From: Pseudomonadales bacterium | GTDB taxonomy: Bacteria > Pseudomonadota > Gammaproteobacteria > Pseudomonadales > Azotimanducaceae | Reading direction: 5' to 3' | Length of the DNA stretch: 64,000 bases | NCBI GenBank assembly: GCA_029251375.1 | Contig: JAQXDL010000044.1 | Coordinates: 124,001 to 188,000, forward strand | Shown: piece by piece, positions 35,971-44,462 of the stretch | Layout: each line of letters starts with the position of its first letter | Numbering within the stretch: the stretch's first letter is position 1 | Notes under the pieces: generated by a model | What the model was told of the DNA's origin: nothing | What the model saw: only the letters and a program-made list of their open reading frames with translations | The model's database searches: none | Position numbers and translations under genes: made by a program

Positions 35971-36342
35971 GTGCGCAATGGCTTCAGCGCTGTTAGGCCT
36001 TATGTTTATGGTCCCCATAGCATTCTAGCGTTTGTCACAAATGCTCTAGTTGGCAAAGTGCTGGTCGAACACGAGCTGGGCGGCAATGCCAATCATATTG
36101 AGGTGAAGCTTAGTGACTCCGTGATCGTGTTGGAGTTGTGCGATCCGCCGCATGCATCATGTTTGTCGGGCTCTATCTATGTCTACGTACCGAATGTTGA
36201 TGCTGTCGTAAGTCGCGCCGTGGATTGTGATGTTGAGGTATTTTCTGCCGCCGAAGACAAACCCTATGAAGAGCGTCAGGTAGGTGTCAAGGACGCTTAT
36301 GGCAACGTCTGTTGGGTTGCGACCTATCAACCCAACAGCTGA
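35971..36342 (+). CDS. VOC family protein (PhnB-like)
   Basis: A ~123 aa VOC-fold protein. The sequence FSAVRPYVYGPHSILAFVTNALVGKV, then HIEVKLSDSVIVLELCDPP resembles the PhnB-type group. The GTG at 35971 is the first standard start in frame, but the strong GGAGGAG (35947-35953) sits 17 nt upstream of it, too far; an ATA at 35962 would be at the ideal distance. It is 46 bp after the hydrolase and convergent with the next VOC gene. Function unknown. Confidence 0.72.
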   Translation: MRNGFSAVRPYVYGPHSILAFVTNALVGKVLVEHELGGNANHIEVKLSDSVIVLELCDPPHASCLSGSIYVYVPNVDAVVSRAVDCDVEVFSAAEDKPYEERQVGVKDAYGNVCWVATYQPNS

Positions 36343-36354
36343 TTTCCGCCTACG

Positions 36355-36867
36355 CTATTCCAAACGGGGCCACTTCTCTAGGTGTACCTGTAGTAACTCG
36401 ATCAGCGTGCCGTCGGGGTCGATGCAGGTGGCGATTTCTGCTAGACCATCTTTTGCGATCTGCGGTGGGCTGATAAATTCAACACCTTGTTTAACAAGTT
36501 GCTCGTAATCTGTATTGAGATTTGCTGAAGCTAGACAAATTCTAACCAAGCCAAGATCTGCGTTGTTTAAGGGTTTCGCTTGAAATCTTTGCGAGATGTC
36601 AGAAAACTCCGTTAGGTCTATTTTCGGAAAGCCATTGTCTAGTTGCATGATGCAGGCTCTTGCGGTTGATTCATTGGGCAAGCCTAGCGCAGTATTGCTG
36701 GCAGTATCGATGGGCTTTGGATCGACTTCAGCAGTTATGCCTAGATAAGGTATCGCTGGAATAAACGACTCGAAGCCCAGCTTTCTGTAGAACTCGATAG
36801 AATTCTCGAGGTTGCTTACGTTGATATTGATATGGCCCCACCTTAGTTTCATCGCTTGATCGGTCAT
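36355..36867 (-). CDS. VOC (glyoxalase fold) family protein
   Basis: A 170 aa protein with N-terminal LRWGHININVSNLENSIEFYRKLGF, the classic VOC first beta-alpha-beta unit, and a closing PPQIAKDGLAEIATCIDPDGTLIELLQ. The middle is longer than in simple VOC proteins (insert around residues 50-100), so it may be a two-module member with a divergent first module. Convergent with the VOC gene at 35971, separated by 12 bp. Function unknown. Confidence 0.87.
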   Translation of the reverse strand: MTDQAMKLRWGHININVSNLENSIEFYRKLGFESFIPAIPYLGITAEVDPKPIDTASNTALGLPNESTARACIMQLDNGFPKIDLTEFSDISQRFQAKPLNNADLGLVRICLASANLNTDYEQLVKQGVEFISPPQIAKDGLAEIATCIDPDGTLIELLQVHLEKWPRLE

Positions 36868-36960
36868 TGTCTGTCTCTATTCGGTTGAGGGTTTAAGGAA
36901 GTAGATGATCGTTTAGGGCGTGATTGTGCAACTTATGTTGTGTGTATCTAATGCAACAAC

Positions 36961-36986
36961 GATGCACAACAACGATGCACAACAAC
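36961..36986. repeat. Two-copy 13-bp tandem repeat
   Basis: GATGCACAACAAC occurs twice in a row (36961-36973, 36974-36986), with a degenerate copy just upstream (AATGCAACAAC at 36950-36960). The 253 bp gap between the VOC gene and the dehydrogenase shows nothing else. Confidence 0.6.
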
Positions 36987-37120
36987 AATTTCGGCAGCAA
37001 TGCCCAGCAGCAAAAATGGTGAGCGCCGATATCATTGATTAAATGTATCGGCACCTAGTTGGCTATTTTGCGTAAGAGGCGGTGCAGAGTTGGTGCAAAG
37101 TATAGTGGTCAAAATCTGTC

Positions 37121-38311
37121 CTAGTTATGTAGGCTCTGATAGGCGCTATCTCCTATTTTCCCCGCAACCTTTGAACCTAGATCATGGGCAGCGATGACAC
37201 CTCTCAGCGCAACAGACTTCGTAATTTCCATAGGCATGTTCGCAACGGTTGCATACTCAGATGTCTCTTTTGCTAACAGGTTGAGAGATGCTGTGTCTGA
37301 TACCTCGATGGACAATTGTCCAAGATGAATAGGTAATCCGACTTTGGCAAAAAATTCTGCCGCCTTGTTAGCTTCGTCAACATCGCCTTCGATCATCAAT
37401 TGAGTCAGAACACCCATGGCAACCATCTCGCCGTGCAGATAATTGGCATGAACGATGGGTAGGTTTGTGTAACTCTGGGCGATTGCATGGGCGACCGCCA
37501 GGCCACCGCTTTCGAATCCTAAACCGCTAAGTAGTGTATTGGCTTCAACCACTTTTTCGAGCGCTTCATCAACCCGATTGGCTTTAACAGATTCCACAGC
37601 CGCCTCACCAACGGCATACAGGGTCTCAGCACAAATAGTACTAATTGCGTTCGCTGCAAGCGTGGGGCGCGTTCCCATAATCGTGGTTGCATTCGGATTA
37701 TTTAGACAAACTCGCGCTTCGTACCATGTTGCCATTGCGTCTCCAATACCAGCGACAAGGTAGCGGGTTGATGCGTTTGCGACAACTTGGGTATCGACAA
37801 TGACAATTGCCGGATTCTGTGGAAAGAACTCAGCACCGCTTGAAACTCCGTCCGGGGTGTATAACACTGAAACCGCGGACGTCGGCGCATCATTGGATGC
37901 GAGTGTGGGAACGATTACAACATCAATGCCAAGTCGGTAAGCAATGCACTTGCCTGCATCGACGCATTTGCCGCCACCAACGGCAATTAAACAATCGACA
38001 AACTTGTCTGAAAACGCTTCAACCTGCTTGTCGATTTCTGCTAGGGAACACTCGCCATCAAACGCGGATGTATGTACCTCAAGCCCCTTCGCTTCAATAC
38101 TATTAATAACCGTCTTAGCATCGGCTTTTAAACCGCGCGATGAGGCCAGAATGCCAACTCGCTTTGCGCCGAGTAGCTGCAGGTACTTGCCTGTGTTGGC
38201 TAATACGCCTTGACCTTGGATATAGCGCTGCGGTGCAAGCAGGACGCGGGGCGCAGGTCCTTTTCTATTGGCATAAATTGTCTGGGGAAAAAATAATGGC
38301 GCGTCTCTCAT
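37121..38311 (-). CDS. Glycerol dehydrogenase-like (GldA) iron-containing alcohol dehydrogenase
   Basis: A 396 aa NAD-dependent, metal-dependent dehydrogenase of the GldA branch. The NAD-binding GGGKCVDAGK, PTLASNDAPTSAVSV, the metal Asp in GIGDAMATWYEA and the two metal His in GLAVAHAIAQSYTNL and NYLHGEMVAMGVL are all present. The N-terminus RVLLAPQRYIQGQGVLA is typical of GldA. Expected to oxidise glycerol, propanediol or related diols. It is divergent from the DUF3604 gene. Substrate not assignable from sequence. Confidence 0.92.
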   Translation of the reverse strand: MRDAPLFFPQTIYANRKGPAPRVLLAPQRYIQGQGVLANTGKYLQLLGAKRVGILASSRGLKADAKTVINSIEAKGLEVHTSAFDGECSLAEIDKQVEAFSDKFVDCLIAVGGGKCVDAGKCIAYRLGIDVVIVPTLASNDAPTSAVSVLYTPDGVSSGAEFFPQNPAIVIVDTQVVANASTRYLVAGIGDAMATWYEARVCLNNPNATTIMGTRPTLAANAISTICAETLYAVGEAAVESVKANRVDEALEKVVEANTLLSGLGFESGGLAVAHAIAQSYTNLPIVHANYLHGEMVAMGVLTQLMIEGDVDEANKAAEFFAKVGLPIHLGQLSIEVSDTASLNLLAKETSEYATVANMPMEITKSVALRGVIAAHDLGSKVAGKIGDSAYQSLHN

Positions 38312-38607
38312 GGATTAGTCCTATGGAATGCTCTTGACAATAAAGTTGCGATGGAACTGAGTCTATATAAGTGGCTTGATGTCAGCTAGTGGCTTGGTGG
38401 CGATATGCAGCAAGCCCTGCGAGGCCAAACAAACCGATTAGAGCTGCCTGATGCTTTCCTGACCTAGGTCAAGTCTTCATGGGTTGGTATTGATGTAAAG
38501 ATCTTGCTTACATATACTGATTTGAGACTAACATTTTCAGGTTTCAGATGAGCACCGTTGTGCCGATATAACAGACAACTCACATTCTGTAATGTATAGA
38601 TAACCAC

Positions 38608-40521
38608 ATGATTATAAAACGAACCCTGCTTAATATCGCAATACTGTCAGCCGCCGCCTCTGGAGCGATAGCATCTACCGGTAGTGATGACGATGCAGTC
38701 AAAAAATATTCGCCGATGGCCAACACGAGTCATGCAACCAACGTATATTGGGGTGATTCTCATTTGCACACCGGATTGTCTTTAGATGCTGGACTGTTTG
38801 GCAATACGCTCGGACCAGACGATGCTTATCGTCTTGCTCGTGGAGGCAAAGTGATGGCGTCAAGCGGCACGCCCGTTCAACTCGCGCGCCCACTAGATTG
38901 GCTTGTCGTGGCAGATCATACTGATTTAATGGGTATCGCTGCAGACATAAAAAATGGTTCGCCGAATATACTAGCGGATGACATGAGCAGAGGTTGGCAT
39001 GAGGGTTTCGTTGAAGGTGGACAAGCTGCGGCCGAAGCAGCTTTTGATCTTATTGGTAAGTTTTCGCAAATGACTTTGCCAGAACAAATCGTCAGTGATT
39101 ATAGCCCAGGCTCTGAAGTCTTCGGCGGGGTTTGGGAAGACATCGTTAACTCAGCTGAAAAGCATAATGAACCCGGCTTATTCACGGCATTCATTGGTTT
39201 TGAATGGACTTCTGTGCCAAAAGGCTTCAATTTGCATCGTAACGTTATTTTGCGTGAGGGTGCGGAGACAGCACTTAAGATTCAGCCACCGACAACGCAA
39301 CCGCCCTTAGGTAGTACAAATCCAAAGGAATTGTATAAGTGGCTGGAGATGTATGAAGGTGAAATTGGTGGTCAGGCGTTCGCCTTTGCCCACAATGGTA
39401 ATTTGTCAAATGGTTGGATGTTTCCCACGGAAGGCACTTACCATGGTGGCGTCGTTGATAATGAATATGTGACGCAAAGAGCAAAGTGGGAACCGCACTA
39501 CGAAATCACTCAAATAAAAGGTGATGGCGAAGCCCACCCCTATTTGTCACCGGATGATGAATTCGCTGATTATGAAAATTGGGAAGTCGGTAATCTTGAC
39601 ATTAGCCAGTTGAAAACACCGGACATGTACAAGGGTGAGTACGCTCGTGAAGCTCTTAAGCAAGGTCTGGTATTGGAAGCTAAATTTGGTATCAACCCTT
39701 ATAAGTTTGGGGTAGGCGGCGCGACGGACAGTCATACGGCATTAGCGACCGCTGATGAGAATAATTATTTTGGTAAATCTACCAGTGTCGAGCCTTCCAA
39801 AGATCGGGTGACTCATCCGTTTGCAAGTTCCGAGCTTGGTATTTTTGAGGGTTATGCGCTCGTCGCCTCTGGCTATACAGGTATCTGGGCGCATGAAAAT
39901 ACACGGGCGGCACTATTTGACGCAATGGAGCGTAAAGAAACCTACGCGACAACGGGACCTCGTATGGAGGTTCGATTCTTCGGTGGTTGGGATTTCAATA
40001 ATAGCGATGTTTACGAAAACAATGCTGTTGACATAGGTTACGAGAAGGGCGTGCCGATGGGAGGTGATCTTACAGCGCAAGATAATGCAAAGAGAGCGCC
40101 AAGCTTTATGGTTTCTGCATTAAGAGACCCGCTCAGTGGTAATCTGGATCGTGTTCAGATCATTAAAGGCTGGCTGGATAGTGAAGGTGAAGTCCACGAG
40201 AGAGTTTACGATGTTGCGGTCTCTGATGGGCGAAGAATTAATAGGAACGGTAGAGCGAAAAAGACAGTTGGCAACACAGTAGATCTTGATACAGCAACTT
40301 GGAGTAACAGCATCGGTGATCCGCAATTGTCAGCGGTCTGGACAGACCCTGATTTCAACGCGGCTGAGTCGTCTTTTTACTATGTGCGTGTACTTGAAAT
40401 ACCAACGCCAAGATGGGTTGTCTATGACAAGATTAGATTAGGTGCTGAAATTCCTGAAGAGGCGGAATTGATTGGACAGGAACGTGCGTATACATCACCT
40501 ATTTGGTATTCGCCGAAATAG
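38608..40521 (+). CDS. DUF3604 exported protein
   Basis: A 637 aa exported protein. Residues 1-23 ([16 protein letters not shown]) form a signal peptide. The opening [19 protein letters not shown] has the Asp-x-His-x-His pattern of metal-binding PHP-like phosphoesterases, followed by [12 protein letters not shown] and later [31 protein letters not shown] and [14 protein letters not shown], each supplying further His and Asp candidates. The C-terminal beta region ([42 protein letters not shown]) is family-typical. The role is unknown; the metal pattern suggests a periplasmic hydrolase. It is followed by a terminator and then by the PpiC-like/HupE-like pair. Confidence 0.93.
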   Translation: MIIKRTLLNIAILSAAASGAIASTGSDDDAVKKYSPMANTSHATNVYWGDSHLHTGLSLDAGLFGNTLGPDDAYRLARGGKVMASSGTPVQLARPLDWLVVADHTDLMGIAADIKNGSPNILADDMSRGWHEGFVEGGQAAAEAAFDLIGKFSQMTLPEQIVSDYSPGSEVFGGVWEDIVNSAEKHNEPGLFTAFIGFEWTSVPKGFNLHRNVILREGAETALKIQPPTTQPPLGSTNPKELYKWLEMYEGEIGGQAFAFAHNGNLSNGWMFPTEGTYHGGVVDNEYVTQRAKWEPHYEITQIKGDGEAHPYLSPDDEFADYENWEVGNLDISQLKTPDMYKGEYAREALKQGLVLEAKFGINPYKFGVGGATDSHTALATADENNYFGKSTSVEPSKDRVTHPFASSELGIFEGYALVASGYTGIWAHENTRAALFDAMERKETYATTGPRMEVRFFGGWDFNNSDVYENNAVDIGYEKGVPMGGDLTAQDNAKRAPSFMVSALRDPLSGNLDRVQIIKGWLDSEGEVHERVYDVAVSDGRRINRNGRAKKTVGNTVDLDTATWSNSIGDPQLSAVWTDPDFNAAESSFYYVRVLEIPTPRWVVYDKIRLGAEIPEEAELIGQERAYTSPIWYSPK

Positions 40522-40571
40522 TTTTCAGGTCGATAGCTGGCTTTTTTAATTTAGCCTTAAACGTTTGAATG

Positions 40572-40600
40572 AAAAATCCGCTCTCTAGGCGGATTTTTTT
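40572..40600 (+). terminator. Rho-independent terminator after the DUF3604 gene
   Basis: AAAAATCCGC (40572-40581) pairs with GCGGATTTTT (40589-40598) across a 7-nt loop, with the 3' arm running straight into the T-run. It separates the DUF3604 transcript from the PpiC-like gene that starts at 40676. Confidence 0.9.
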
Positions 40601-40675
40601 ATCCGGCTACCAGTTTGTTTAAACGCAATTTTCATATGGACCTTTTTGTTTAGGTTGAAGGAAGCGAATAAGAAA

Positions 40676-41590
40676 ATGTTAAAGAAAATTTTCTCAGAGC
40701 CACTGTTACACTTTATTTTTCTGTCGCTAGTTATATTCGTTGCCTATGGCTTTCTAAACCCTCGCCAGGATAATCAACAGGTGATTGTTGTCAGCGAAGG
40801 GCGCGTCGCTCAGATTAGTAACAGCTTTCGTGAGCGTTGGAAACGAGACCCATTTCCTAAAGAGCTGGACGGGGCCATACAGGCCTATGCGGTAAATGAA
40901 ATGTTCATTCGAGAGGCGAAGGCACTAAGTCTTGATGCGGACGACCAGGTTATTGATCAACGACTAAGAAAGAAAATGAATTACCTGTTGGAGGATCTTG
41001 CTGATGCTAATCGGCCGACGGAAAACGCGCTAAAGCAGTTTTATGATAACAATGCTGAGAAGTATCGTTTGCCTGCGAGATACAGTTTCCAACAGGTGCT
41101 ACTTTCTGCTGATAGAGAAGAGCCGGCGTTATCCAAAATGGTATTGATTCAAAAAAAGCGAATCGAACAGGGGTTCGATCCGCAGGGTGATACCAGCATG
41201 TTGCCTCGCGACTTAACACGCGTTTCAACCGATCAGCTGGCTCGTCGATTTGGCGGGGTGTTCGTAGACGCTTTAGCTGACATCGTTACACAGCAGTGGT
41301 CGGGACCGGTTGCATCGGCATTTGGTCAACACTTTGTTTTTATCATCGAAAAAGAATCTTCAGAAATACAAAAATTTGAAGCGGTTAAAACTGCCGTGCT
41401 AAGTGATTGGCAATACGACAATAACAAAAATTTCCAGAAAGATTATGAGGCACGCCTGCTGCAGCGTTACACAATTGTTGTGCAAGGCGCTGATTCGGTT
41501 TCGAGTGATGAAGATAGCAACGCGGACAAGGAAACTGCGAAAAAGCCCGATACAGTGCCCACGGCCATGACCGAGAATATATCTCCATGA
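40676..41590 (+). CDS. Membrane-anchored PpiC-like peptidyl-prolyl isomerase
   Basis: A 304 aa protein. An N-terminal helix (LLHFIFLSLVIFVAYGFL, ~10-27) anchors it in the inner membrane facing the periplasm. A SurA/PpiC-like N-domain with many Arg/Lys precedes the rotamase region (~105-220), which carries RYSFQQVLLSAD and the late RRFGGVFVDAL, FGQHFVFIIEK. The C-terminus is acidic and Lys-rich. The first ATG at 40676 starts at the membrane segment; a TTG at 40646 would add ten residues. It overlaps the HupE/UreJ-like gene by 4 nt (ATGA), so they are translationally coupled. The 'EPLLHFIFL' opening is typical of this gene pair. Confidence 0.86.
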   Translation: MLKKIFSEPLLHFIFLSLVIFVAYGFLNPRQDNQQVIVVSEGRVAQISNSFRERWKRDPFPKELDGAIQAYAVNEMFIREAKALSLDADDQVIDQRLRKKMNYLLEDLADANRPTENALKQFYDNNAEKYRLPARYSFQQVLLSADREEPALSKMVLIQKKRIEQGFDPQGDTSMLPRDLTRVSTDQLARRFGGVFVDALADIVTQQWSGPVASAFGQHFVFIIEKESSEIQKFEAVKTAVLSDWQYDNNKNFQKDYEARLLQRYTIVVQGADSVSSDEDSNADKETAKKPDTVPTAMTENISP

Positions 41591-42576
41591 AGTTAGGCAT
41601 GTTTCTCTTGGGTATGATTTTCAGTGCGTGTTTGTGGGCTGATGATTTAAGACCCGCTTCGCTAACAATCCAACAGGTGCAACCGTTTGCGTTTGATATC
41701 AGCTGGACAGTACCTTTGAAAAATGGTGTGCGACCTGATTTTTCTGTGAAGTTTTCGGGAGATTTTCGACAAACCAGTCCTAAAATTGCTCGACGATTAA
41801 ACAACACCAGCCGAGAAAACTGGAGGATTGAAAGTAACGATGCGGCAGCAGGTCTTGCGGGAGAAACAATAACGATTGTCGGACTGCGAGGCTCTACCTA
41901 TGAAGTGTTGCTGAGGTTGGTTGACGAAAACAGTCAAACAATCACGGCGGTTCTCAATACCGACAAACCAGATTATGTTGTGCCCGCAATAGATTCGGTT
42001 GAGGGCGAGAATAGTATTATTGCCTATATCGGTTTGGGGATAGAACATATTCTCATTGGTCTTGATCACTTATTGTTTGTCGCCTGTCTGGTTTATATTT
42101 CGGGTACGCGAAGAAAGCTTTTGCTAACGATTACTGGATTCACGATCGCGCATTCTGTCACGCTGATTCTTGCCGCGACCGAAGTTTTAGTTATCCCGAT
42201 TCCACCGGTCGAAGCAGTGATCGCATTAAGTATTGTGTTTCTTGCTTGGGAGATCGCAAAAAATCGCGAGGCCAGTTTGAGCTTGAAATATCCTATTTTG
42301 GTCTCGTCATCGTTCGGACTGTTACATGGCTTTGGTTTTGCATCGGTGTTAGCTGATATCGGTTTGCCTGAGGGTGAAAAGTTATCAGCACTATTGTGTT
42401 TCAATATCGGTGTTGAGATAGGCCAACTGCTTTTTGTTACATCACTATTTTTAGTATTCTGGAGTTTGAAGAAACTATATCAGCCCTTATCAATGCAAAT
42501 GTTGCGCTTCCCAACAAGCTATTCCTGTGGTGTGCTCGCAACGTTTTGGATGTTCGAGCGGCTAGCGTCTTTTTAA
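41587..42576 (+). CDS. HupE/UreJ_2 family membrane protein
   Basis: A 329 aa protein with a signal peptide (1-19), a ~130-residue periplasmic beta-rich domain, and about six C-terminal membrane helices. The membrane part has IGLGIEHILIGLDHLLFVACLVY, TITGFTIAHSVTLIL and SSFGLLHGFGFASVLADIGLP, matching HupE/UreJ_2, whose relatives are proposed metal (Ni) transporters; the His residues in GIEHIL, GLDHLL, TIAHSVT and LHGFGF could bind metal. Gene context with DUF3604 and PpiC is unexplained. No hydrogenase or urease genes lie in the window. Confidence 0.9.
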   Translation: MKLGMFLLGMIFSACLWADDLRPASLTIQQVQPFAFDISWTVPLKNGVRPDFSVKFSGDFRQTSPKIARRLNNTSRENWRIESNDAAAGLAGETITIVGLRGSTYEVLLRLVDENSQTITAVLNTDKPDYVVPAIDSVEGENSIIAYIGLGIEHILIGLDHLLFVACLVYISGTRRKLLLTITGFTIAHSVTLILAATEVLVIPIPPVEAVIALSIVFLAWEIAKNREASLSLKYPILVSSSFGLLHGFGFASVLADIGLPEGEKLSALLCFNIGVEIGQLLFVTSLFLVFWSLKKLYQPLSMQMLRFPTSYSCGVLATFWMFERLASF

Positions 42577-42647
42577 CTTTCCGGTCAATATTACTCTGCG
42601 CTAGAGCTTAACTCAGCTCGCGATATTCAGCTTCTGCACAGGATTAT

Positions 42648-44462
42648 TTAAACCTGTGGTTTAATAAATTCTGCCAATCCAGTGAGTCGATGGTTACGTC
42701 TTTCGATCGCTGTGGCGAGGGATTTTTTGGTTGAGAAGAGAGTGACAAAAGATTTAGCGCGGGTGATGGCCGTGTAGATCAGTTCACGACTGAGGAGTTC
42801 TTCCCGTTGACGTTGATCACTTGGCGGAATCACTACACCGACATGATTGAATTCTGAGCCCTGTGACTTATGAACAGTCATCGCGTAACAGGCTTCATGG
42901 GCTGGCAGTCGCGAAGCAAGGTAGGTTTTGACGTTGTCTCCCTCATCTTTGAAGATCACGACATAGTTGTCATCATCGCTTTTCAGGCAGATACCGACAT
43001 CACCATTAAACAGTTTTAGGTTGTAATCATTGCGACTGATGATGATAGGTTTGCCATGGTAGAACAGGCTGCCGCTCGGATTTAGCTTGTCCATGATGAG
43101 TTGATTTAACGCATGAACGCTGAAGTCGCCTTCTCGCATGGGAGTCAGCATTTGATAACGATCAAAAGCGGTAAGTATTTGCTGATGGTTTGAGCTATCT
43201 GTTAAACAACTCAGGTAAGAGGCATAACCATCCAACATAGAAGTTATAATCGTTGCTTCTGAAAATGCGGTCACGAAGTGAATCTGATCATTGCTCTGTT
43301 GGTCTGGTATTTCACCCAGGCGGACTGACTTTGCAAGAGCGCCAATGCCTTCGATATCACTAAAACGATAGCTGCGTTTCAACTCACAATAAGCATTGCT
43401 CAGTTCGTTTGGTTTGTTCACTGGCGTGATGTTTGTCGCCAGTGCTTTGTTTATGCGGCTGGATTCGTCTTGGCTGTAACCTGTTTGTATCGCACATAAA
43501 TCTGACAACACCGAACCATTGTCGACTGAAGGTAGCTGTTTGGGGTCACCTAACAAAATCAGGCTGGCGTGGGGCGGCAATGCCTGTAAAACGTTGTTAA
43601 ACATGACAACGTCGATCATTGAGACTTCATCAAGGATCAACAGATCGACATTTAGCGGATTACCACGATGGTGACGATTCGGTCGGCCATCACCCCTGGT
43701 TCCAATGAGTCGATGTAGTGTGCTGACATCTGTCGGGATGCCTGCTCGAAGGCTTTCAGGTAATTGATTTATCGCCCCTTCGATTGATTGTGCCAGACGT
43801 GAAGCTGCTTTACCGGTTGGTGCCGCTAAGCGAATCTTTGGTTGCTTGGTGTCGTTTACGTTATTGCTGTTTTGTTTCGCATTTTCTTCATTCGAGTGGC
43901 TCAGATAGGCCGCAAGGATTTTCACCACGGTACTAGTTTTGCCTGTGCCTGGGCCGCCGGTAATGATGGTTAACTGCCGTGTCAGAGCCTGAAATGCAGC
44001 AACTTTTTGCCAGTCAGTTGTAGTCTCGATGTCGGCTTCAACGGATGCTGTAAATAACTCATCGAGCATGGGTAGAAAGGCCGTGCTGGTCCCAGTCTTT
44101 AGATTACGCGCCGCCAGTTGCCGAACTATTTCAGCTTCATATTGATAGTAGCGTTGTAGATACAGTAGAACCAAGTCATCGCTGGCCTTGACTAAGACGA
44201 GAGGGGTGTTTGCTATGCTTCGCTCACTAGCGATAACGGTTGTCACCGTTTCGAGTGATGCCAACTTGGCAATGAGGTCTGTTCGGGACGACATATCAAG
44301 ACAAGAGTGTTGCTGACTTTGCGCATGTGCGAGGTTAGCCAGGACGTTAACTAATTGGGCATCATCAGTGGCCGACAGTTCCGCCATAAATTCAGCGAAG
44401 TACACATCGAGATGAGTTAGATCTCCTTGGTCGAGTCTCTGTTTAAGAAATCCATACTTCAT
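42648..44462 (-). CDS. recD: Exodeoxyribonuclease V subunit RecD
   Basis: A 604 aa SF1B helicase, the 5'-3' motor of RecBCD. The Walker A GGPGTGKTST is at residues 169-178, Walker B in VDLLILDEVSMIDV, motif with LLGDPKQLPSVDNGSVLSDL, and the late AMTVHKSQGSEFNHV and ELIYTAITRAK blocks typical of the family. Its ATG overlaps the recB stop by 4 nt (44459-44462), so the last gene of a recC-recB-recD operon is translationally coupled. Length is close to E. coli RecD. A small hairpin (CACAGG/CCTGTG) straddles its stop codon. Confidence 0.95.
   Translation of the reverse strand: MKYGFLKQRLDQGDLTHLDVYFAEFMAELSATDDAQLVNVLANLAHAQSQQHSCLDMSSRTDLIAKLASLETVTTVIASERSIANTPLVLVKASDDLVLLYLQRYYQYEAEIVRQLAARNLKTGTSTAFLPMLDELFTASVEADIETTTDWQKVAAFQALTRQLTIITGGPGTGKTSTVVKILAAYLSHSNEENAKQNSNNVNDTKQPKIRLAAPTGKAASRLAQSIEGAINQLPESLRAGIPTDVSTLHRLIGTRGDGRPNRHHRGNPLNVDLLILDEVSMIDVVMFNNVLQALPPHASLILLGDPKQLPSVDNGSVLSDLCAIQTGYSQDESSRINKALATNITPVNKPNELSNAYCELKRSYRFSDIEGIGALAKSVRLGEIPDQQSNDQIHFVTAFSEATIITSMLDGYASYLSCLTDSSNHQQILTAFDRYQMLTPMREGDFSVHALNQLIMDKLNPSGSLFYHGKPIIISRNDYNLKLFNGDVGICLKSDDDNYVVIFKDEGDNVKTYLASRLPAHEACYAMTVHKSQGSEFNHVGVVIPPSDQRQREELLSRELIYTAITRAKSFVTLFSTKKSLATAIERRNHRLTGLAEFIKPQV

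Noticed and set aside
38312-38607. Possible small RNA or riboswitch between GldA-like and DUF3604 genes
   Set aside because: No consistent stem-loop set or known riboswitch motif was visible by eye; it is more simply a divergent promoter region.
42637-42658. CACAGG/CCTGTG hairpin around the recD stop as a terminator
   Set aside because: Six-bp stem with a 10-nt AT-rich loop, no T-run, and it includes the stop codon itself; too weak to call.
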